Shown: positions 21,811-34,500 of the stretch, in pieces
Layout: each line of letters opens with the position of its first letter
How positions within the stretch are numbered: the stretch's first letter is position 1
Origin: Apostichopus japonicus
Lineage: Eukaryota; Echinodermata; Holothuroidea; Aspidochirotida; Stichopodidae
DNA length: 64,000 bases
Assembly: GCF_037975245.1 (NCBI RefSeq)
Contig: NC_092579.1
Coordinates: 12,696,678 to 12,760,677, forward strand
Direction: 5' to 3'
The notes under the pieces: model-generated
The model's input: only the letters and a program-made list of their open reading frames with translations
Databases searched by the model: none
Told to the model about the DNA's origin: nothing
Made by a program: the position numbers and the translations under genes

Positions 21811-24800
21811 TTACAGCAAGTGCCTACACGGGGAGCTGTAAGTATTAGTTAATCCACCTAACATCTCAGTCCATACAGTGGCGCGATGTCTTGGCGCACT
21901 GTACGAGCTGATGATCGAGACTCTCTTTTGCATCCGTGGTTCGAACCCCGGTGGTGACGTCTTTTGCCGATCTTTTACAGCAAGTGCCTACACGGGGAGC
22001 TGTAAGTATTAGTTAATCCACCTAACATCTCAGTCCATACAGTGGCGCGATGGCTTGGCGCACTGTACGAGCTGATGATCGAGACTCTCTTTTGCATCCG
22101 TGGTTCGAACCCCGGTGGTGACGTCTTTTGCCGATCTTTTACAGCAAGTGCCTCCACGGGGAGCTGTAAGTATTAGTTAATCCACCTAATATCTCAGTCC
22201 ATACAGTGGCGCGATGGCTTGGCGCACTGTACGAGCTGATGATCGAGACTCTCTTTTGCATCCGTGGTTCGAACCCCGGTGGTGACGTCTTTTGCCGATC
22301 TTTTACAGCAAGTGCCTACACGGGGAGCTGTAAGTTATAGTTAATCCACCTAATTTCTCAGTCCATACAGTGGCGCGATGGCTTGGCGCACTGTACGAGC
22401 AGATGATCGAGACTCTCTTTTGCATCCGTGGTTCGAACCCCGGTGGTGACGTCTTTTGCCGATCTTTTACAGCAAGTGCCTACACGGGGAGCTGTAAGTA
22501 TTAGTTAATCCAGCTAATATCTCAGTCCATACAGTGGCGCGATGGCTTGGCGCACTGTACGAGCTGATGATCGAGACTCTCTTCTGCATCCGTGGTTCGA
22601 ACCCCGGTGGTGACGTCTTTTGCCGATTTTTTACAGCAAGTGCCTACACGGGGAGCTGTAAGTATTAGTTAATCCACCTAATATCTCAGTCCATACAGTG
22701 GCGCGATGGCTTGGCGCACTGTACGAGCTGATGATCGAGACTCTCTTCTGCATCCGTGGTTCGAACCCCGGTGGTGACGTCTTTTGCCGATTTTTTACAG
22801 CAAGTGCCTACACGGGGAGCTGTAAGTATTAGTTAATCCACCTAATATCTCAGTCCATACAGTGGCGCGATGGCTTGGCGCACTGTACGAGCTGATGATC
22901 GAGACTCTCTTTTGCATCCGTGGTTCGAACCCCAGTGGTGACGTCTTTTGCCGATCTTTTACAGCAAGTGCCTACACGGGGAGCTGTAAGTATTAGTTAA
23001 TCCACCTAATATCTCAGTCCATACAGTGGCGCGATGGCTTGGCGCACTGTACGAGCTGATGATCGAGACTCTCTTTTGCATCCGTGGTTCGAACCCCGGT
23101 GGTGACGTCTTTTGCCGATCTTTTATCGCAAGTGCCTCCACGGGGAGCTGTAAGTATTAGTTAATCCACCTAATTTCTCATTCCATACAGTGGCGCGATG
23201 GCTTGGCGCACTGTACGAGCTGATGATCGAGACTCTCTTTTGCATCCGTGGTTCGAACCCCGGTGGTGACGTCTTTTGCCGATCTTTTACAGCAAGTGCC
23301 TCCACGGGGAGCTGTAAGTATTAGTTAATCCACCTAATTTTTCAGTCCATACAGTGGCGCGATGGCTTGGCGCACTGTACGAGCTGATGATCGAGACTCT
23401 CTTTTGCATCCGTGGTTCGAACTCCGGTGGTGACGTCTTTTGCCGATCTTTTACAGCAAGTGCCTACACGGGGAGCTGTAAGTATTAGTTAATCTACCTA
23501 ATATATCAGTCCATACAGTAGCGCGATGGCTTGGCGCACTCTACGAGCTGATGATCGAGACTCTCTTTTGCATCCGTGGTTCGAACCCCGGTGGTGACGT
23601 CTTTTGCCGATCTTTTACAGCAAGTGCCTACACGGGGAGCTGTAAGTATTAGTTAATCCACCTAATATCTCAGTCCATACAGTGGCGCGATGGCTTGGCG
23701 CACTGTACGAGCTGATGATCGAGACTCTCTTTTGCATCCGTGGTTCGAACCCCGGTGGTGACGTCTTTTGCCGATCTTTTACAGCAAGTGCCTACACGGG
23801 GAGCTGTAAGTATTAGTTAATCCACCTAATATCTCAGTCCATACAGTGGCGCGATGGCTTGGCGCACTGTACGAGCTGATGATCGAGACTCTCTTTTGCA
23901 TCCGTGGTTCGAACCCCGGTGATGACGTGTTTTGCCGATCTTTTACAGCAAGTGCCTACACGGGGAGCTGTAAGTATTAGTTAATCCACCTAATATCTCA
24001 GTCCATACAGTGGCGCGATGGCTTGGCGCACTGTACGAGCTGATGATCGAGACTCTCTTTTGCATCCGTGGTTCGAACCCCGGTGATGACGTGTTTTGCC
24101 GATCTTTTACAGCAAGTGCCTACACGGGGAGCTGTAAGTATTAGTTAATGCACCTAATATCTCAGTCCATACAGTGGCGCGATGTCTTGGCGCACTGTAC
24201 GAGCTGATGATCGAGACTCTCTTTTGCATCCGTGGTTCGAACCCCGGTGGTGACGTCTTTTGCCGATTTTTTACAGCAAGTGCATACACGGGGAGCTGTA
24301 AGTATTACTTAATCCACCTAATATCTCAGTCCATACAGTGGCGCGATGGCTTGGCGCACTGTACGAGCTAATGATCGAGACTCTCTTTTGCATCCGTGGT
24401 TCGAACCCCGGTGGTGACGTCTTTTGCCGATCTTTTACAGCAAGTGCCTCCACGGGGAGCTGTAAGTATTAGTTAATCCACCTAATATCTCAGTCCATAC
24501 AGTGGCGCGATGGCTTGGCGCACTGTACGAGCTGATGATCGAGACTCTCTTTTGCATCCGTGGTTCGAACCCCGGTGGTGACGTCTTTTGCCGATCTTTT
24601 ACAGCAAGTGCCTACACGGGGAGCTGTAAGTATTAGTTAATCCACCTAATATCTCAGTCCATACAGTGGCGCGATGGCTTGGCGCACTCTACGAGCTGAT
24701 GATCGAGACTCTCTTTTGCATCCGTGGTTCGAACCCCGGTGGTGACGTCTTTTGCCGATCTTTTACAGCAAGTGCCTACACGGGGAGCTGTAAGTATTAG

Positions 24801-27199
24801 TTAATCCACCTAATATCTCAGTCCATACAGTGGCGCGATGGCTTGGCGCACTGTACGAGCTGATGATCGAGACTCTCTTTTGCATCCGTGGTTCGAACCC
24901 CGGTGATGACGTCTTTTACAGCAAGTGCCTACACGGGGAGCTGTAAGTAATAGTTAATCCAGCTAATATCTCAGTCCATACAGTGGCGCGATGGCTTGGC
25001 GCACTGTACGAGCTGATGATCGAGACTCTCTTTTGCATCCGTGGTTCGAACCCCGGTGGTGACGTCTTTTGCCGATCTTTTACAGCAAGTGCCTACACGG
25101 GGAGCTGTAAGTATTAGTTAATCCACCTAATATCTCAGTCCATACAGTGGCGCGATGGCTTGGCGCACTGTACGAGCTGATGATCGAGACTCTCTTTTGC
25201 ATCCGTGGTTCGAACCCCGGTGGTGACGTCTTTTGCCGATCTTTTACAACAAGAGCCTACACGGGGAGCTGTAAGTATTAGTTAATCCACCTAATATCTC
25301 AGTCCATACAGTGGCGCGATGGCTTGGCGCACTGTACGAGCTGATGATCGAGACTCTCTTTTGCATCCGTGGTTCGAACCCCGGTGGTGACGTCTTTTGC
25401 CGATCTTTTACAGCAAGTGCCTACACGGGGAGCTGTAAGTATTAGTTAATCCACCTAATATCTCAGTCCATACAGTGGCGCGATGGCTTGGCGCACTGTA
25501 CGAGCTGATGATCGAGACTCTCTTTTGCATCCGTGGTTCGAACCCCGGTGATGACGTCTTTTACAGCAAGTGCCTACACGGGGAGCTGTAAGCAATAGTT
25601 AATCCACCTAATATCTCAGTCCATACAGTGGCGCGATGGCTTGGCGCACTGTACGAGCTGATGATCGAGACTCTCTTTTGCATCCGTGGTTCGAACCCCG
25701 GTGGTGACGTCTTTTGCCGATCTTTTACAGCAAGTGCATACACGGGGAGCTGTAAGTATTAGTTAATCCACCTAATATCTCAGTCCATACAGTGGCGCGA
25801 TGGCTTGGCGCACTGTACGAGCTGATGATCGAGACTCTCTTTTGCATCCGTGGTTCGAACCCCGGTGGTGACGTCTTTTGCCTATCTTTTACAGCAAGTG
25901 CCTACACGGGGAGCTGTAAGTATTAGTTAATCCACCTAATATCTCAGTCCATACAGTGGCGCGATGGCTTGGCGCACTGTACGAGCTGATGATCGAGACT
26001 CTCTTTTGCATCCGTGGTTCGAACCCCGGTGGTGACGTCTTTTACAGCAAGTGCCTACACGGGGAGCTGTAAGTATTAGTTAATCCACCTAATATCTCAG
26101 TCCATACAGTGGTGCGATGGCTTGGCGCACTGTACGAGCTGATGATCGAGACTCTCTTTTGCATCCGTGGTTCGAACCCCGGTGGTGACGTCTTTTGCCG
26201 ATCTTTTACAGCAAGTGCCTACACGGGGAGCTGTAAGTATTAGTTAATCCACCTAATATCTCAGTCCATACAGTGGCGCGATGGCTTGGCGCACTGTACG
26301 AGCTGATGATCGAGACTCTCTTTTGCATCCGTGGTTCGAACCCCGGTGGTGACGTCTTTTGCCGATCTTTTACAGCAAGTGCCTCCACGGGGAGCTGTAA
26401 GTATTAGTTAATCCACCTAATATCTCAGTCCATACAGTGGCGCGATGGCTTGGCGCACTGTACGAGCTGATGATCGAGACTCTCTTTTGCATCCGTGGTT
26501 CGAAACCCCGGTGGTGACGTCTTTTGCCGATCTTTTACAGCAAGTTCCAACACGGGGAGCTGTAAGTATTAGTTAATCCACCTAATATCTCAGTCCATAC
26601 AGTGGCGCGATGGCTTGGCGCACTGTACGAGCTGATGATCGAGACTCTCTTTTGCATCCGTGGTTCGAACCCCGGTGGTGACGTCTTTTGCCGATCTTTT
26701 ACAGCAAGTGCCTCCACGGGGAGCTGTAAGTATTAGTTAATCCACCTAATATCTCAGTCCATACAGTGGCGCGATGGCTTGGCGCACTGTACGAGCTGAT
26801 GATCGAGACTCTCTTTTGCATCCGTGGTTCGAACCCCGGTGATGACGTCTTTTACAGCAAGTGCCTACACGGGAAGCTGTAAGTAAAAGTTAATCCAGCT
26901 AATATCTCTGTCCATACAGTGGCGCGATGGCTTGGCGCACTGTACGAGCTGATGATCGAGACTCTCTTTTGCATCCGTGGTTCGAACCCCGTTGGTGACG
27001 TCTTTTGCCGATCTTTTACAGCAAGTGCCTACACGGGGAGCTGTAAGTATTAGTTAATCCACCTAATATCTCAGTCCATACAGTGGCGCGATGGCTTGGC
27101 GCACTGTACGAGCTGATGATCGAGACTCTCTTTTGCATCCGTGGTTCGAACCCCGGTGGTGACGTGTTTTGCCGATCTTTTACAGCAAGTGCCTACACG
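21811..27199 (+). repeat. array segment of mostly long monomers without a clear long period
   Basis: Long monomers dominate, with scattered substitutions such as CTAACATCTC (about 21860), GATTTTTTAC (22627, 22792) and CTCTACGAG (23540, 24688). Short units with GTGATGACG start to appear near 24900. One unit at 26501 has an extra A in box B (CGAAACCCC), giving 165 bp. Nothing non-repeat is visible. Confidence 0.75.
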
Positions 27200-30100
27200 G
27201 GGAGCTGTAAGTATTAGTTAATCCACCTAATATCTCAGTCCATACAGTGGCGCGATGGCTTGGCGCACTGTACGAGCTGATGATCGAGACTCTCTTTTGC
27301 ATCCGTGGTTCGAACCCCGGTGGTGACGTCTTTTGCCGATCTTTTACAACAAGTGCCTACACGGGGAGCTGTAAGTATTAGTTAATCCACCTAATATCTC
27401 AGTCCATACAGTGGCGCGATGGCTTGGCGCACTGTACGAGCTGATGATCGAGACTCTCTTTTGCATCCGTGGTTCGAACCCCGTTGGTGACGTCTTTTGC
27501 CGATCTTTTACAGCAAGTGCCTACACGGGGAGATGTAAATATTAGTTAATCCACCTAACATCTCAGTCCATACAGTGGCGCGATGGCTTGGCGCACTGTA
27601 CGAGCTGATGATCGAGACTCTCTTTTGCATCCGTGGTTCGAACCCCGGTGGTGACGTCTTTTGCCGATCTTTTACAGCAAGTGCCTACACGGGGAGCTGT
27701 AAGTATTAGTTAATCCAGCTAATATCTCAGTCCATACAGTGGCGCGATGGCTTGGCGCACTGTACGAGCTGATGATCGAGACTCTCTTTTGCATCCGTGG
27801 TTCGAACCCCGGTGATGACGTCTTTTGCCGATCTTTTACAGCAAGTGCCTACACGGGGAGCTGTAAGTATTAGTTAATCCACCTAATATCTCAGTCCATA
27901 CAGTGGCGCGATGGTTTGGCGCACTGTACGAGCTGATGATCGAGACTCTCTTTTGCATCCGTGGTTCGAACCCCGGTGGTGACGTCTTTTGCCGATCTTT
28001 TACAGCAAGTGCCTACACGGGGAGCTGTAAGTATTAGTTAATCCACCTAATATCTCAGTCCATACAGTGGCGCGATGGCTTGGCGCACTGTACGAGCTGA
28101 TGATCGAGACTCTCTTTTGCATCCGTGGTTCGAACCCCGGTGATGACGTCTTTTACAGCAAGTGCCTACACGGGGAGCTGTAAGTATTAGTTAATCCACC
28201 TAATATCTCAGTCCATACAGTGGCGCGATGGCTTGGCGCACTGTACGAGCTGATGATCGAGACTCTCTTTTGCATCCGTGGTTCGAACCCCGGTGGTGAC
28301 GTCTTTTGCCGATCTTTTACAGCAAGTGCCTACACGGGGAGCTGTAAGTATTAGTTAATCCACCTAATATCTCAGTCCATACAGTGGCGCGATGGCTTGG
28401 CGCACTGTACGAGCTGATGATCGAGACTCTCTTTTGCATCCGTGGTTCGAACCCCGGTGGTGACGTCTTTTGCCGATCTTTTACAGCAAGTGCCTACACG
28501 GGGAGCTGTAAGTATTAGTTAATCCACCTAATATCTCAGTCCATACAGTGGCGCGATGGCTTGGCGCACTGTACGAGCTGATGATCGAGACTCTCTTTTG
28601 CATCCGTTATTCGAACCCCGGTGATGACGTCTTTTACAGCAAGTGCCTACACGGGGAGCTGTAAGTATTAGTTAATCCACCTAATATCTCAGTCCATACA
28701 GTGGCGCGATGGCTTGGCGCACTGTACGAGCTGATGATCGAGACTCTCTTTTGCATCCGTGGTTCGAACCCCGGTGGTGACGTCTTTTGCCGATCTTTTA
28801 CAGCAAGTGCCTACACGGGGAGCTGTAAGTATTAGTTAATCCACCAAACATCTCAATCCATACAGTGGCGCGATGGCTTGGCGCACTGTACGAGCTGATG
28901 ATCGAGACTCTCTTTTGCATCCGTGGTTCGAAACCCCGGTGGTGACGTCTTTTGCCGATCTTTTACAGCAAGTGCCTACACGGGGAGCTGTAAGTATTAG
29001 TTAATCCACCTAATATCTCAGTCCATACAGTGGCGCGATGGCTTGGCGCACTGTACGAGCTGATGATCGAGACTATCTTTTGCATCCGTGGTTCGAACCC
29101 CGGTGATGACGTCTTTTACCGATCTTTTACAGCAAGTGCCTACACGGGGAGCTGTAAGTATTAGTTAATCCACCTAATATCTCAGTCCATACAGTGGCGC
29201 GATGGCTTGGCGCACTGTACGAGCTGATGATCGAGACTCTCTTTTGCATCCGTGGTTCGAACCCCGGTGGTGACGTCTTTTGCCGATCTTTTACAGCAAG
29301 TGCCTACACGGGGAGCTGTAAGTATTAGTTAATCCACCTAATATCTCAGTCCATACAGTGGCGCGATGGCTTGGCGCACTGTACGAGCTGATGATCGAGA
29401 CTCTCTTTTGCATCCGTGGTTCGAACCCCGGTGATGACGTCTTTTACAGCAAGTGCCTACACGGGGAGCTGTAAGTATTAGTTAATCCACCTAATATCTC
29501 AGTCCATACAGTGGCGCGATGGCTTGGCGCACTGTACGAGCTGATGATCGAGACTCTCTTTTGCATCCGTGGTTCGAACCCCGGTGGTGACGTCTTTTGC
29601 CGATCTTTTACAGCAAGTGCCTACACGGGGAGCTGTAAGTATTAGTTAATCCACCTAATATCTCAGTCCATACAGTGGCGCGATGGCTTGGCGCACTGTA
29701 CGAGCTGATGATCGAGACTCTCTTTTGCATCCGTTATTCGAACCCCGATGATGACGTCTTTTACAGCAAGTGCCTACACGGGGAGCTGTAAGTATTAGTT
29801 AATCCACCTAATATCTCAGTCCATACAGTGGCGCGATGGCTTGGCGCACTGTACGAGCTGATGATCGAGACTCTCTTTTGCATCCGTGGTTCGAACCCCG
29901 GTGGTGACGTCTTTTGCCGATCTTTTACAGCAAGTGCCTACACGGGGAGCTGTAAGTATTAGTTAATCCACCTAATATCTCAGTCCATACAGTGGCGCGA
30001 TGGCTTGGCGCACTGTACGAGCTGATGATCGAGACTCTCTTTTGCATCCGTGGTTCGAACCCCGGTGGTGACGTCTTTTGCCGATCTTTTACAGCAAGTG

Positions 30101-31560
30101 CCTACACGGGGAGCTGTAAGTATTAGTTAATCCACCTAATATCTCAGTCCATACAGTGGCGCGATGGCTTGGCGCACTGTACGAGCTGATGATCGAGACT
30201 CTCTTTTGCATCCGTGGTTCGAACCCCGGTGGTGACGTCTTTTGCCGATCTTTTACAACAAGTGCCTACACGGGGAGCTGTAAGTATTAGTTAATCCACC
30301 TAATATCTCAGTCCATACAGTGGCGCGATGGCTTGGCGCACTGTACGAGCTGATGATCGAGACTCTCTTTTGCATCCGTGGTTCGAACCCCGTTGGTGAC
30401 GTCTTTTGCCGATCTTTTACAGCAAGTGCCTACACGGGGAGATGTAAATATTAGTTAATCCACCTAACATCTCAGTCCATACAGTGGCGCGATGGCTTGG
30501 CGCACTGTACGAGCTGATGATCGAGACTCTCTTTTGCATCCGTGGTTCGAACCCCGGTGGTGACGTCTTTTGCCGATCTTTTACAGCAAGTGCCTACACG
30601 GGGAGCTGTAAGTATTAGTTAATCCAGATAATATCTCAGTCCATACAGTGGCGCGATGGCTTGGCGCACTGTACGAGCTGATGATCGAGACTCTCTTTTG
30701 CATCCGTGGTTCGAACCCCGGTGACGACGTCTTTTGCCGATCTTTTACAGCAAGTGCCTACACGGGGAGCTGTAAGTATTAGTTAATCCACCTAATATCT
30801 CAGTCCATACAGTGGCGCGATGGCTTGGCGCACTGTACGAGCTGATGATCGAGACTCTCTTTTGCATCCGTGGTTCGAACCCCGGTGGTGACGTCTTTTG
30901 CCGATCTTTTACAGCAAGTGCCTACACGGGGAGCTGTAAGTATTAGTTAATCCACCTAATATCTCAGTCCATACAGTGGCGCGATGGCTTGGCGCACTGT
31001 ACGAGCTGATGATCGAGACTCTCTTTTGCATCCGTGGTTCGAACCCCGGTGATGACGTCTTTTACAGCAAGTGCCTACACGGGGAGCTGTAAGTATTAGT
31101 TAATCCACCTAATATCTCAGTCCATACAGTGGCGCGATGGCTTGGCGCACTGTACGAGCTGATGATCGAGACTCTCTTTTGCATCCGTGGTTCGAACCCC
31201 GGTGGTGACGTCTTTTGCCGATCTTTTACAGCAAGTGCCTACACGGGGAGCTGTAAGTATTAGTTAATCCACCTAATATCTCAGTCCATACAGTGGCGCG
31301 ATGGCTTGGCGCACTGTACGAGCTGATGATCGAGACTCTCTTTTGCATCCGTGGTTCGAACCCCGGTGGTGACGTCTTTTGCCGATCTTTTACAGCAAGT
31401 GCCTACACGGGGAGCTGTAAGTATTAGTTAATCCAGCTAATATCTCAGTCCATACAGTGGCGCGATGGCTTGGCGCACTGTACGAGCTGATGATCGAGAC
31501 TCTCTTTTGCATCCGTTATTCGAACCCCGGTGATGACGTCTTCTACAGCAAGTGCCTACA
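27200..31560 (+). repeat. 2909 bp displaced duplication, diverged
   Basis: CTTTTACAAC at 27341 and 30250, and AGATGTAAAT at 27531 and 30440, are both 2909 bp apart, and the following order of long, short and GTTATTCG units matches for about 1.4 kb. The copies differ (CCAGCTAAT against CCAGATAAT, GTGATGACG against GTGACGACG). The offset drops to about 2742 at the CCACCAAAC unit, so one monomer was lost or gained. Confidence 0.68.
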
Positions 31561-34500
31561 CGGGGAGCTGTAAGTATTAGTTAATCCACCAAACATCTCA
31601 ATCCATACAGTGGCGCGATGGCTTGGCGCACTGTACGAGCTGATGATCGAGACTCTCTTTTGCATCCGTGGTTCGAAACCCCGGTGGTGACGTCTTTTGC
31701 CGATCTTTTACAGCAAGTGCCTACACGGGGAGCTGTAAGTATTAGTTAATCCACCTAATATCTCAGTCCATACAGTGGCGCGATGGCTTGGCGCACTGTA
31801 CGAGCTGATGATCGAGACTCTCTTTTGCATCCGTTATTCGAACCCCGGTGATGACGTCTTTTACAGCAAGTGCCTACACGGGGAGCTGTAAGTATTAGTT
31901 AATCCACCTAATATCTCAGTCCATACAGTGGCGCGATGGCTTGGCGCACTGTACGAGCTGATGATCGAGACTCTCTTTTGCATCCGTGGTTCGAACCCCG
32001 GTGGTGACGTCTTTTGCCGATCTTTTACAGCAAGTGCCTACACGGGGAGCTGTAAGTATTAGTTAATCCACCAAACATCTCAATCCATACAGTGGCGCGA
32101 TGGCTTGGCGCACTGTACGAGCTGATGATCGAGACTCTCTTTTGCATCCGTGGTTCGAAACCCCGGTGGTGACGTCTTTTGCCGATCTTTTACAGCAAGT
32201 GCCTACACGGGGAGCTGTAAGCATTAGTTAATCCACCTAATATCTCAGTCCATACAGTGGCGCGATGGCTTGGCGCACTGTACGAGCTGATGATCGAGAC
32301 TATCTTTTGCATCCGTGGTTCGAACCCCGGTGATGACGTCTTTTACCGATCTTTTACAGCAAGTGCCTACACGGGGAGCTGTAAGTATTAGTTAATCCAC
32401 CTAATATCTCAGTCCATACAGTGGCGCGATGGCTTGGCGCACTGTACGAGCTGATGATCGAGACTCTCTTTTGCATCCGTGGTTCGAAACCCCGGTGGTG
32501 ACGTCTTTTGCCGATCTTTTACAGCAAGTGCCTACACGGGGAGCTGTAAGTATTAGTTAATCCACCTAATATCTCAGTCCATACAGTGGCGCGATGGCTT
32601 GGCGCACTGTACGAGCTGATGATCGAGACTATCTTTTGCATCCGTGGTTCGAACCCCGGTGATGACGTCTTTTACCGATCTTTTACAGCAAGTGCCTACA
32701 CGGGGAGCTGTAAGTATTAGTTAATCCACCTAATATCTCAGTCCATACAGTGGCGCGATGGCTTGGCGCACTGTACGAGCTGATGATCGAGACTCTCTTT
32801 TGCATCCGTGGTTCGAACCCCGGTGGTGACGTCTTTTGCCGATCTTTTACAGCAAGTGCCTACACGGGGAGCTGTAAGTATTAGTTAATCCACCTAATAT
32901 CTCAGTCCATACAGTGGCGCGATGGCTTGGCGCACTGTACGAGCTGATGATCGAGACTCTCTTTTGCATCCGTGGTTCGAACCCCGGTGATGACGTCTTT
33001 TACAGCAAGTGCCTACACGGGGAGCTGTAAGTATTAGTTAATCCACCTAATATCTCAGTCCATACAGTGGCGCGATGGCTTGGCGCACTGTACGAGCTGA
33101 TGATCGAGACTCTCTTTTGCATCCGTGGTTCGAACCCCGGTGGTGACGTCTTTTGCCGATCTTTTACAGCAAGTGCCTACACGGGGAGCTGTAAGTATTA
33201 GTTAATCCACCTAATATCTCAGTCCATACAGTGGCGCGATGGCTTGGCGCACTGTACGAGCTGATGATCGAGACTCTCTTTTGCATCCGTTATTCGAACC
33301 CCGGTGATGACGTCTTTTACAGCAAGTGCCTACACGGGGAGCTGTAAGTATTAGTTAATCCACCTAATATCTCAGTCCATACAGTGTCGCGATGGCTTGG
33401 CGCACTGTACGAGCTGATGATCGAGACTCTCTTTTGCATCCGTGGTTCGAACCCCGGTGGTGACGTCTTTTGCCGATCTTTTACAGCAAGTGCCTACACG
33501 GGGAGCTGTAAGTATTAGTTAATCCACCAAACATCTCAATCCATACAGTGGCGCGATGGCTTGGCGCACTGTACGAGCTGATGATCGAGACTCTCTTTTG
33601 CATCCGTGGTTCGAAACCCCGGTGGTGACGTCTTTTGCCGATCTTTTACAGCAAGTGCCTACACGGGGAGCTGTAAGTATTAGTTAATCCACCTAATATC
33701 TCAGTCCATACAGTGGCGCGATGGCTTGGCGCACTGTACGAGCTGATGATCGAGACTCTCTTTTGCATCCGTGGTTCGAACCCCGGTGATGACGTCTTTT
33801 ACAGCAAGTGCCTACACGGGGAGCTGTAAGTATTAGTTAATCCACCTAATATCTCAGTCCATACAGTGGCGCGATGGCTTGGCGCACTGTACGAGCTGAT
33901 GATCGAGACTTTCTTTTGCATCCGTGGTTCGAACCCCGTTGGTGACGTCTTTTGCCGATCTTTTACACAAGTGCCTACACGGGGAGCTGTAAGTATTAGT
34001 TAATCCACCTAATATCTCAGTCCATACAGTGGCGCGATGGCTTGGCGCACTGTACGAGCTGATGATCGAGACTCTCTTTTGCATCCGTGGTTCGAACCCC
34101 GGTGATGACGTCTTTTACAGCAAGTGCCTACACGGGGAGCTGTAAGCAATAGTTAATCCACCTAATATCTCAGTCCATACAGTGGCGCGATGGCTTGGCG
34201 CACTGTACGAGCTGATGATCGAGACTCTCTTTTGCATCCGTGGTTCGAACCCCGGTGGTGACGTCTTTTGCCGATCTTTTACAGCAAGTGCCTACACGGG
34301 GAGCTGTAAGTATTAGTTAATCCACCTAATATCTCAGTCCATACAGTGGCGCGATGGCTTGGCGCACTGTACGAGCTGATGATCGAGACTCTCTTTTGCA
34401 TCCGTGGTTCGAACCCCGGTGGTGACGTCTTTTGCCGATCTTTTACAGCAAGTGCCTACACGTGGAGCTGTAAGTATTAGTTAATCCACCTAATATCTCA

